A stretch of DNA of 64,000 bases, from positions 39,440 through 103,439 of the forward strand of contig CAZACK010000003.1 of assembly GCA_964483455.1 (NCBI GenBank), given 5' to 3'. A program made the position numbers and the translations under genes. This stretch comes from CAYZJD01 sp964483455. GTDB lineage: Bacteria > Acidobacteriota > Terriglobia > Bryobacterales > Bryobacteraceae. Below the pieces are notes generated by a model, which was not told the DNA's origin, searched no databases, and saw nothing but the letters and a program-made list of their open reading frames with translations. Below, piece by piece: positions 7,428 through 14,553 of the stretch (positions are counted from its first letter, which is position 1; every line of letters starts with the position of its first letter).

Positions 7428-8705
7428 TCAGCCGATGGGCAGCCGCAGCGGCGCCTCCAGACGCCGATGGAGCCGCGCGGCGCGGTGTCGGAGCTCGGTC
7501 GAGTCGCCCAGCGCCAGCGCGGCCCGGGTGAATTCGAGCGCCATGGCGTAGTTGCGCTCGCCGTGCTCGTAGTACTTCGCCAGTTCCTCGAGCGCCGGCA
7601 CGCGATAGGCGTTGCGCGACGAGGCCAGCTCGGTGAAGGCCGCCAGCGCCGCCGCCTCGCGACCGAGTTTCTTCTCGAGCAGCCCGATCTCCCAAAGCGT
7701 TCGGAACAGCAGATCGTCGGAGAGGCCGCGCTCGACCGCCCGGCGAAGAATGCCGAGAGCCTCTTCGTGCCGCTCCGTCCGGAGAAGCCAGCGGGCGAGA
7801 CCGACCCAGTCGGCGCCGTGCTCGAGCGGCGCCTCCTCCGGCGACCGGAACGCCAGCGGCACGATCCCAGTCAGGCAGGCGAGCGTCAGAATGTCCATGA
7901 CGTTGTGGTGGAAGATCGGGACCACCCGCCACGCCTGCTGCGTGCGCAGGTACTCAAAGTAGATGTACGGGATCATCTCGCCCGGCACGTCGCCTTCGCG
8001 AAGAACGCCCAGGATCTGGTTTTCGAGATCGACCAGACGGCAGCTCTCCAGCCGCAGCTTCCACAGCCGGCGCGCGCCGTGAAGCAGGTCGAGGTGCGCC
8101 AGTCGGGCGAACGGAGGACGCCGCCGGCCCATGCGGAAACGGGTCTCGAGCAGCGGCTGGTCGTAGCTCTTGCCGTTGTAGGTGACCAGTACGTCGAACT
8201 GCTCCAGGTGCTGCTCCAGGGCCCAGAGCAGGCTCGGCTCTTCGCCGAAGTCGCGCATGAAGAACTGCCGGACGCGAAACCCCTCCGGGCAGATGCGGCC
8301 GATCCCCACCAGGAAGGCGTAGGTACCCGAACCGCCCGCCAGTCCGGTGGTTTCCGTGTCGAGAAACGCCCATCGCATCGGGCTGGAAGGACGCGCATCG
8401 CCGTCGGAGAGCGATACAAGCAGATCTTCGGGCAGCTCGGCGAGGTTGGAGATATCCATGCTGCCGTGACGCCGGTGGCGTTCGAACAGCTTCTCGGTTT
8501 CGAAGTGTGTGCCGTGCGGCGTTTCGACGACCTCGCCGCTCATCCACTCGTCGGCAAAGTAGTGCGCCGGATGCCCGGTTATTCGGTTGTTCGGTTGGGT
8601 GGTTGTTCGGTTCGACGGTTGGGCGGTTGTCTGGTTGGAGTACTTGCGGTCGATGCGCCGGATGCGGCGGCGGAGGACAGCGAGTTGCTCCTGGAGGTCG
8701 CCCAC
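7428..8705 (-). CDS. YprB-like ribonuclease H-fold exonuclease with C-terminal TPR
   Basis: WAFLDTETTGLAGGSGTYAF starts the RNase_H_2 (YprB) exonuclease domain: D and E of the DTET motif are the first metal ligands, LVTYNGKSYDQPLL supplies the middle ligand and FHHNVMDILTL the last one. After it, ~120 residues of helical repeats (WLLRTERHEEALGILRRAVE, EKKLGREAAALAAFTELA) look like TPR. A coiled N-terminus (LQEQLAVLRRRIRRIDRKYS) precedes an odd Asn/Thr/Gln/Pro-rich linker encoded by an octamer DNA repeat (8577-8640). I place the start at GTG 8705: the frame is open further upstream but would run into the ABC-F gene, whereas this GTG follows an AAAAGG stretch and begins the helix. Role in DNA or RNA processing is inferred from family. 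Confidence 0.8.
   Translation of the reverse strand: MGDLQEQLAVLRRRIRRIDRKYSNQTTAQPSNRTTTQPNNRITGHPAHYFADEWMSGEVVETPHGTHFETEKLFERHRRHGSMDISNLAELPEDLLVSLSDGDARPSSPMRWAFLDTETTGLAGGSGTYAFLVGIGRICPEGFRVRQFFMRDFGEEPSLLWALEQHLEQFDVLVTYNGKSYDQPLLETRFRMGRRRPPFARLAHLDLLHGARRLWKLRLESCRLVDLENQILGVLREGDVPGEMIPYIYFEYLRTQQAWRVVPIFHHNVMDILTLACLTGIVPLAFRSPEEAPLEHGADWVGLARWLLRTERHEEALGILRRAVERGLSDDLLFRTLWEIGLLEKKLGREAAALAAFTELASSRNAYRVPALEELAKYYEHGERNYAMALEFTRAALALGDSTELRHRAARLHRRLEAPLRLPIG
8577..8640. repeat. GGTTNNNN octamer tandem repeat (8 units)
   Basis: Eight consecutive 8-base units, each beginning GGTT (for example GGTTATTC, GGTTGTTC, GGTTGGGT), 64 bases in all. It lies inside the nuclease gene and encodes the NQTTAQPSNRTTTQPNNR linker on the minus strand. 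Eight is not a multiple of three, so gain or loss of one unit would shift the frame. Confidence 0.85.
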
Positions 8706-8784
8706 TTTTTTCGCCTTTTCTTTGCCTACTATAGTCCAGCCTGGCAGGAATGGCAAGAGGGTGGCTGTCGAGAACCTGCGCGCG

Positions 8785-10704
8785 CTACCTGCTTCTCTCC
8801 ATCGTGCTCGACAGCTCCTCCCACTCGGCCAGCAGTGCGTCCAGTTCCTCCCGCAGCCGCCCGAGGAGATCGGTGAGGCGCCTGGTCTCCTCGGCGCTGA
8901 CATACGCCGCCAGCGCCCGCTCGTGGCCTGCGATTTCCGACTCCAGGCGCTCCACTTGCTCCTCGATCTCGGCGCAGCGCTCCTCGATCTGCCGCAGCTT
9001 TATGGGATTCAGCCGCTTCTTCTCCGGCCCTGCCCGCGGCGGCTCCGGCGGGCGCGCCTCCGGCTGGACCGCCAAGGCCGCCGGCGCCTGCTCCACCACC
9101 TGCGTCTTCCGCCACAAGTAATCCTCGTAGTTGCCTGGATACACCTGGACTCGGCCGTCGGCCACCTCGAACACCCGCGTGGCCAGCTTGTCGATGAAGT
9201 AGCGGTCGTGGGAGACGAACAGCAGCGTTCCGGAAAAGTCCTCGAGCGCAGCCAGCAGCACGTCCTTGGCGCGCATGTCCAGGTGGTTGGTCGGCTCGTC
9301 GAGCAGCAGGAAGTTCGACGGGTGCAACAGCAGCCTCGCGATGGCGTACCGGTTGCGCTCGCCGCCGGAGAGAACGCCGATCGGCTTGAAAACGTCCTCC
9401 TCGGAGAAAAGAAAACACCCGAGCAGGCCGCGTAATTCGGTCTGCGTCATCCGGGGCGCAAGCGCCCCGAGATCGTCGAGCAGCGTCACCGAAGAGTCCA
9501 GCTCGCGGTACTGGTCCTGGGCGAAATAGTCCACCTCGACGTTGTGCCCCAGCCGGATCCCCCCGGAGGTTGGCGGCTCGATGCCCGCGAGCAGCTTGAT
9601 CAGCGTCGATTTGCCCGCTCCGTTCACGCCGACCAGCGCCACGCGGTCGCCGCGCTCGATGACGAAGCCGGCGTCCTCGAAGACGGTCTTCGCGCCGTAG
9701 CTCTTCCCAAGCCTTTGCGCCTCGGCGACGATCCGGCCGCTCGGCCGCGGCTGCGGAAACGCGAACCGGATCGTCGCCGCCTCTGGCGGAGGCAGCTCGA
9801 TCTTCTCCATCCGCTCGATTTCCTTGATCCGGCTCTGCACCTGCCGCGCCTTGGTGGCCGTGTAGCGAAAGCGGTTGATGAATGCTTCGAGCTGACGGAT
9901 CTTGTCCTGCTGGTTCTTGTGGGCTGCCTCCAGCGTGGCCCGCCGTTCCTCCTTGAGCTGCAAGTATCGCGAGTAGTTCCCCGAGTAGAAATGAATCCGC
10001 TTGTTCCAGATCTCGACGATCTGCCGCGTGGCCACATCGAGAAAGAACCGGTCGTGCGAGACAAGGACGAAGGCGTACGGATAGTGCGCCAGGTAGTCTT
10101 CGAGCCAGTTCCGGGCTTCCAGGTCGAGATGGTTGGTCGGCTCATCCAGCAGCAGCAGATTTGGCTTTTCGAGCAGCAGTTTGGCGAGCGCGATGCGCAT
10201 TTGCCAGCCGCCGGAGAACTCCTCGGTGCGCCGCGTCCAGTCGTCCTTGAGGAAGCTGAGGCCGGTCAGCACCGCGCCGGCCTGGGCCTCGAGCGCGTAT
10301 CCGTCCCGTGCGCGGAACTCGCCCTCGAGGCGCTGGAAGCGATCGGCAACGGCGTGGTATTCGGCCCCGGAGGGATCCAGCTCGCACATGCGCCGGGTGA
10401 GGCTCTCCATCTCCTGTTCCATCCCGCGCAGGCCCGCGAACACCGAGAGGCACTCGTCGAAGACGGTCCTTCCCGAGAGTTCCAGGCCGTATTGGGGCAG
10501 GTATCCGACGCTGATGCCCCTGGTGGCGGAAAGGGAACCGTTGTCGAGCCATTCCAGGCCGGCGAGAATCCGTAGCAGCGTCGTCTTGCCGGTGCCGTTG
10601 GCGCCGACCAGGCCGATGCGGTCGGTGGGGTTGACTTGCCAGGAAACGTTTTCAAACAGCAGCTTTTCGCCGAAACGCTTGCCGGCGGCCGTGAAGGAGA
10701 TCAT
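8785..10704 (-). CDS. ABC-F family ATPase (Uup/YkpA-type, ribosome-associated)
   Basis: A 639-residue protein with two ABC ATPase domains and no membrane segments. Domain 1 has Walker A GANGTGKTT, signature FSGGWQMR and Walker B LLLLDEPTNHLD; domain 2 has Walker A GVNGAGKST, signature LSGGERNR and LLLDEPTNHLDM. Between them lies the charged ABC-F linker (KEERRATLEAAHKNQQDK, FRYTATKARQVQSR). The last ~90 residues (LRQIEERCAEIEEQVERLES onward) form a Uup-like C-terminal coiled coil. Members act on the ribosome, as translation factors or antibiotic-protection proteins. It is 12 bases downstream of accD on the same strand, hence part of the rlmH-cobO-accD run. A housekeeping role is more likely than resistance, but this cannot be shown here. 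Confidence 0.93.
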   Translation of the reverse strand: MISFTAAGKRFGEKLLFENVSWQVNPTDRIGLVGANGTGKTTLLRILAGLEWLDNGSLSATRGISVGYLPQYGLELSGRTVFDECLSVFAGLRGMEQEMESLTRRMCELDPSGAEYHAVADRFQRLEGEFRARDGYALEAQAGAVLTGLSFLKDDWTRRTEEFSGGWQMRIALAKLLLEKPNLLLLDEPTNHLDLEARNWLEDYLAHYPYAFVLVSHDRFFLDVATRQIVEIWNKRIHFYSGNYSRYLQLKEERRATLEAAHKNQQDKIRQLEAFINRFRYTATKARQVQSRIKEIERMEKIELPPPEAATIRFAFPQPRPSGRIVAEAQRLGKSYGAKTVFEDAGFVIERGDRVALVGVNGAGKSTLIKLLAGIEPPTSGGIRLGHNVEVDYFAQDQYRELDSSVTLLDDLGALAPRMTQTELRGLLGCFLFSEEDVFKPIGVLSGGERNRYAIARLLLHPSNFLLLDEPTNHLDMRAKDVLLAALEDFSGTLLFVSHDRYFIDKLATRVFEVADGRVQVYPGNYEDYLWRKTQVVEQAPAALAVQPEARPPEPPRAGPEKKRLNPIKLRQIEERCAEIEEQVERLESEIAGHERALAAYVSAEETRRLTDLLGRLREELDALLAEWEELSSTMERSR

Positions 10705-10716
10705 CGGACGGCGGGA

Positions 10717-11583
10717 TCAGGCCGCGACGGGACCGCAGAAGAAATCGAGGGACCTGGCGATGAACCCCTTCATCTCAGGCCGCCGAACGACTGCATCGAG
10801 GAAGCCGTGCTGGAGCAGGAACTCGCTGCGCTGGAAGCCCTCAGGCAGTTTTTGCCGGATGGTCTGCTCGATCACCCGAGGACCGGCGAAGCCGATGAGC
10901 GCGCCGGGCTCGGCGATGTTCAGATCGCCGAGCATCGCGAAACTCGCGGTGACGCCGCCGGTGGTGGGATCGGTCAGGACGCTGATGAACGGGATCCGCG
11001 CCTCGTCGAGCCGCATCAGCGCCGCGGAGATCTTCGCCATCTGCATGAGGCTGACCGCACCCTCCTGCATCCGCGCTCCACCCGAGGCCGAAACAACAAT
11101 CAGAGGCTCGTGTTTGGCAAGCGAACGCTCGATGGCCCTCGTGATCTTCTCGCCAATGACGGCCCCCATGCTGCCGCCGATGAATTTCAACTCCAGCGAG
11201 CAGATCTGCACCTTCCGGCCCTGGAGGGCGCCGGCGGCGGAGATGAGCGCGTCCTTGAGCGACGTGCTGCTCTGCATGGCTGACAGCCGTCCCTTGTACG
11301 GCTTCTGGTCGACGAACTCCAGCGGGTCGTTCGAGGCAAGGTCGCGGTCGAACTCCTCCCACCTACCCTCATCGAGCAGGAGCCGCAGGCGGGCGGCGGC
11401 GTCGATCTTGAAATGGTAGTCGCACTTGGGACACACCTGGAAGCTGTCCTCGAGCGCTTTGCGCCAGATAATCTGGGCGCACGAGTCGCATTTGAGCCAC
11501 AGCCCGTCGGTGCGGACACGCTTCTCGGCATCCTGGCGCGAGGCGGCCGGACGCGGCGATTTTTCTCGGGTAAACCAGGCCAT
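10717..11583 (-). CDS. accD: Acetyl-CoA carboxylase carboxyltransferase subunit beta
   Basis: Transfers the carboxyl group from carboxybiotin to acetyl-CoA with AccA, the committed step of fatty-acid synthesis. The N-terminal C4 zinc finger is present (KCDSCAQIIW and VCPKCDYHF), then the crotonase-like core with GGSMGAVIGEKITR, SASGGARMQEG (acyl-CoA oxyanion region) and LTDPTTGGVTAS, ending with GPRVIEQTIRQKLPEGFQ. At 288 residues it matches the usual length. cobO ends 9 bases upstream and the ABC-F gene begins 12 bases downstream on the same strand, an operon-like arrangement. accA is not in the window. Confidence 0.96.
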   Translation of the reverse strand: MAWFTREKSPRPAASRQDAEKRVRTDGLWLKCDSCAQIIWRKALEDSFQVCPKCDYHFKIDAAARLRLLLDEGRWEEFDRDLASNDPLEFVDQKPYKGRLSAMQSSTSLKDALISAAGALQGRKVQICSLELKFIGGSMGAVIGEKITRAIERSLAKHEPLIVVSASGGARMQEGAVSLMQMAKISAALMRLDEARIPFISVLTDPTTGGVTASFAMLGDLNIAEPGALIGFAGPRVIEQTIRQKLPEGFQRSEFLLQHGFLDAVVRRPEMKGFIARSLDFFCGPVAA

Positions 11584-11592
11584 GCGGCTGAC

Positions 11593-12126
11593 TCAGTACT
11601 CGATTCCTCGCTGGGCGAGGATTCCTTTCTGGTACGGGTGCTTGATCTCCTTGACCTCGCTGACGAGGTCGGCGGCTTCCACGAGCTCGGGATGGGCGTT
11701 CCGGCCGGTGCAGATCACGTGGAGATTCTCCGGGCGAGCGGCCAAGCCCTCCAGAACGCTGCCGATCGGCACCATTCCGTAGTGGACGGCGTAGTTGATC
11801 TCGTCCAGGATGAGCATGTCGTACTTGCCGGACTGCATCGCCTCCACGGCCGCCTTCCAGGCTTCCTGCGCCAGGCGGACATCCTCGGGGTCGGGCTTCT
11901 CGGCGCCCACCTTGACAAAGCCGCGTCCCATCACCCGGATCTCAAAGGAATCGCCGAGCATCTTGGCGGCATCCAGCTCGCCGTAATGCCAGGATCCCTT
12001 GATGAACTGGATCATGAGGATCTTCAGTCCCTGGCCGGCGGCACGGAACGCCGTGCCCATGGCCGCCGAAGTCTTGCCTTTCCCGTTGCCGGTGAAGACG
12101 ATGAGAAGACCGCGCCGATCTTCCAT
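11593..12126 (-). CDS. cobO: Cob(I)yrinic acid a,c-diamide adenosyltransferase (CobO/BtuR type)
   Basis: Transfers the adenosyl group of ATP to the cobalt of corrinoids, used in cobalamin synthesis or salvage. The N-terminal FTGNGKGKTSAAMGTAFRAA is the family's P-loop with the substrate-binding region; MIQFIKGSWHYGEL, DMLILDEINYAVHYGM and VICTGRNAHPELVEAADLVSEV follow in the normal order, and the C-terminus ends with the usual HPYQKGILAQRGIEY. At 177 residues it is the standard length. It sits between rlmH and accD on the minus strand with 9-base spacers. No cobalamin riboswitch or other corrinoid genes are visible, so a salvage role is plausible. Confidence 0.94.
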   Translation of the reverse strand: MEDRRGLLIVFTGNGKGKTSAAMGTAFRAAGQGLKILMIQFIKGSWHYGELDAAKMLGDSFEIRVMGRGFVKVGAEKPDPEDVRLAQEAWKAAVEAMQSGKYDMLILDEINYAVHYGMVPIGSVLEGLAARPENLHVICTGRNAHPELVEAADLVSEVKEIKHPYQKGILAQRGIEY

Positions 12127-12135
12127 CGTCTTACG

Positions 12136-12564
12136 TTAGCGCGGGTACGGATGACCCCGCAACGTCGCGAAGGCGCGATAGATCTGCTCGGCGAGCAGCA
12201 CGCGGGCAAGCTCGTGGGGAAGAGTCAGCGGCGACAGGGACAGTAGCAGTTCGGCGCGGTCGCGCCAGCCGGGGGGCGGACCGTCGTGGCCGCCGACAAG
12301 AAACACCAGGTCGCGCCCCTCGCCTTCGGCTGTCTCCACCAGCCGGGCGAACGCCGCCGAATCCATGACTCTGCCGTGGGGGTCGAGCAGGATCTTTCTG
12401 GCCGCCGCATGGCGCGACCAGAGATCGGACTTGGCAGGCTTGATCTCCGCCATCTCGCAGCGCGCGTAGCGGCTGGCCCGCTTGAGATACTCTGCGGCCA
12501 GGGCGTTGGCGTGGGCATCGCGGGGCTTACCGATGAAATAGAGGAAGAGGCGCACGATCTTCAT
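12136..12564 (-). CDS. rlmH: 23S rRNA (pseudouridine-1915-N3)-methyltransferase RlmH
   Basis: A 142-residue SPOUT methyltransferase that methylates pseudouridine 1915 in helix 69 of 23S rRNA. The N-terminal MKIVRLFLYFIGKPR, the SAM-binding LVFLVGGHDGPPPG and the strongly conserved C-terminus LTLPHELARVLLAEQIYRAF, ending RGHPYPR, are all typical. The ATG at 12564 is chosen because the known family begins here; an upstream open stretch to 12717 carries no family residues. First gene of the minus-strand rlmH-cobO-accD-ABC-F run and divergent from the FHA-phosphatase gene at 12810. Confidence 0.94.
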   Translation of the reverse strand: MKIVRLFLYFIGKPRDAHANALAAEYLKRASRYARCEMAEIKPAKSDLWSRHAAARKILLDPHGRVMDSAAFARLVETAEGEGRDLVFLVGGHDGPPPGWRDRAELLLSLSPLTLPHELARVLLAEQIYRAFATLRGHPYPR

Positions 12565-12809
12565 TGTGCCTGACGGCGAGGCGAGGGGCGGCCATGTCAC
12601 CAAAGGGCCTCGCCAACAAAGGTCTGGCGCGCCTTTTCGCGCAACATTCAGACTGAACCGAATGGCAGTGTCGAAACAAGGCGTCAGCCCCTTTTGGTAC
12701 GATGCAGTCATCACCACATCGCCCGAGTGTGTGGTGGGAGTGTAGGTCGAGCCAACTGGGAGATGGCTGGTTGGCGGTGGTATCGTGGAGTCGTTAGATC
12801 AGCACGGCG

Positions 12810-14465
12810 ATGACTCGCGAACTGGTAGTCCGCACCCCCGACGGCCGGTCGAAGACCGTGAACCTGGACGGGGACCGGCTATCGATCGGCCGGTCCACCA
12901 ATAACGATCTGTGCTACACGGAAGACGCGGGCCTTTCCCGCCAGCACCTTGTGTTGGAGCGCGACGGCGATGACTGGCTGGTGCGGGACCTCGGCAGCAA
13001 AAACGGCACGATGGTCAACGGGGAGCGGATCGTCGCGGCGCAGCGGCTGCGCCCGGGCGACCGGATCACCGTCGGCCACCTGGTGATCCTGTTCGACGAC
13101 CCGTTCGGCGGGATCGCCGAGAGCGTCGTCTTCGTGGACGCGCCGCAGGCCGACGTGCCGGCGTCCTCCACCGTCATCGCCCGCCTGGAAAACCTCCTCG
13201 GCGAAACGCCGCCGGAACAAAGAGCCGCCCAGGCGATGTCCTTCATCGACACCGACATCCGCGTGAAGGCGCTGATCCACGCCGGCCGGGAACTGGCCGG
13301 CCACCGCCCGCTTGCCGACCTGTTCCCGCTGATTCTGGACCTGGCGCTCGATGCAGTGGACGCCGAGCGCGGGGTGCTCCTCACGCTCGAAGGGGACAAC
13401 CTGGTGGTGCGGGCGGCGCGTGGAGAGAGCTTCCGCATCAGCAGTGCGGTGAGGGACCGCGTCGTCAACCAGCGCTCCTCGCTGCTGGTGCGGGACGCCA
13501 TGAACGAAGACGCGTTCCGCGAGCGCGTGAGCATTCAGCAGCACAACGTTCGGGGAATGATGGCCGTGCCGCTCCAGACCAGTGACCGGGTCATCGGGCT
13601 GGTTTACATCGACAGTCCGAACCTGATGCGCGAGTTCACCCGCGAGGATCTGAATCTCCTCACCGTCATGGCCAACGTGGCCGCCATCCGCCTGGAGCAT
13701 GCGCGCCTGTCCGATGTGGAGCAGGCCGAGCGCATCATGGCGCGCGATCTGGAGCAGGCGGCGGAGATCCAGCGGCGGCTGCTGCCAGAGAAGTCCCCGG
13801 AAGTTCCGGGCCTGGACCTTGCCGGCTACAATGCGCCCTGCCGGACCGTCGGCGGAGATTATTACGACTTCTTCACTTGTTCTGATGGCCGCGTGGCGAT
13901 CGTGGTCGCCGACGTCTCCGGCAAAGGAATGCCCGCGGCTCTGCTCATGTCCAGCCTTCAGGCTAGGGTGCAGGTTCTGGCGGACGACCCGAGTGACGTC
14001 GGCGCGCTGGTGGCGAAGTTGAACCGCCTGCTTTGCGCCAACATTCCGAGCAACCGGTTTATCAGCCTCTTCCTCGGTGTCCTCGACCCGGCCACCGGAG
14101 AACTGGCGTACTGCAATGCCGGCCACAATCCGCCGGTGCTCATCCGCGCCGATGGGCAGATTGAGTGGCTTCACGGCGGCGGACCGATCCTCGGCATCCT
14201 CTCCAAGGCGCCCTACGAGGAGAAGCGGAGCCGCATCGGGCCGGGCGAGTTCGTGGTGCTCTACAGCGACGGCGTCACGGAGATGACCGACCCGGGCAAC
14301 GAGGAGTTCGGCGAGCAACGCCTGGCTCAGGTCCTCGCCGGACGGCGAGCGGAAACCGCTTCGGCGCTGGTGGACGCCGTGAGGGCCGAATTGTCGCAGT
14401 TTGCCGCCGGCGCCAATCCTGCGGATGACTTGACGCTGGTGGTGGCCAAGCGCACCAACACGTAG
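12810..14465 (+). CDS. FHA-GAF-PP2C (SpoIIE/RsbU-type) serine/threonine phosphatase
   Basis: Three domains in 551 residues. FHA (~1-100): LSIGRSTNNDL, GLSRQHLVLE and DLGSKNGTMVNG bind phosphothreonine. GAF (~150-300): LDAVDAERGVLL through MMAVPLQTSDRVIGLVYIDS, a possible small-ligand sensor. SpoIIE/PP2C (~330-550): AAEIQRRLLPE coiled entry, GGDYYDFF and VADVSGKGMPAAL with metal-binding Asp residues, CNAGHNPP, and VLYSDGVTEM. Such proteins dephosphorylate anti-anti-sigma or other Ser/Thr-phosphorylated partners. It is the first plus-strand gene of a cluster with an ATPase (14554) and an MscS channel (17339), separated from the ATPase by 88 bases. No membrane segment, so cytosolic. Domain calls are firm; the partner is unknown. 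Confidence 0.93.
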   Translation: MTRELVVRTPDGRSKTVNLDGDRLSIGRSTNNDLCYTEDAGLSRQHLVLERDGDDWLVRDLGSKNGTMVNGERIVAAQRLRPGDRITVGHLVILFDDPFGGIAESVVFVDAPQADVPASSTVIARLENLLGETPPEQRAAQAMSFIDTDIRVKALIHAGRELAGHRPLADLFPLILDLALDAVDAERGVLLTLEGDNLVVRAARGESFRISSAVRDRVVNQRSSLLVRDAMNEDAFRERVSIQQHNVRGMMAVPLQTSDRVIGLVYIDSPNLMREFTREDLNLLTVMANVAAIRLEHARLSDVEQAERIMARDLEQAAEIQRRLLPEKSPEVPGLDLAGYNAPCRTVGGDYYDFFTCSDGRVAIVVADVSGKGMPAALLMSSLQARVQVLADDPSDVGALVAKLNRLLCANIPSNRFISLFLGVLDPATGELAYCNAGHNPPVLIRADGQIEWLHGGGPILGILSKAPYEEKRSRIGPGEFVVLYSDGVTEMTDPGNEEFGEQRLAQVLAGRRAETASALVDAVRAELSQFAAGANPADDLTLVVAKRTNT

Positions 14466-14553
14466 ATTTTCTCCGCCGGGGCCGCGGCAACGCCGGCCTG
14501 GAAGGGAATCACGCAACGGGCGGGAGTTGCCCGAGCACACGAAGGAAGCCGGC

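Noticed and set aside
11593..12126. Possible cobalamin riboswitch ahead of cobO
   Set aside because: The gene is internal to a tight operon with a 9-base spacer, so there is no room, and no B12-box-like sequence was seen.
12565..12809. Possible small RNA or hairpin (CACCACA/TGTGGTG near 12714-12740) upstream of the phosphatase
   Set aside because: Seven-base stem without T-run or promoter; too weak to call.
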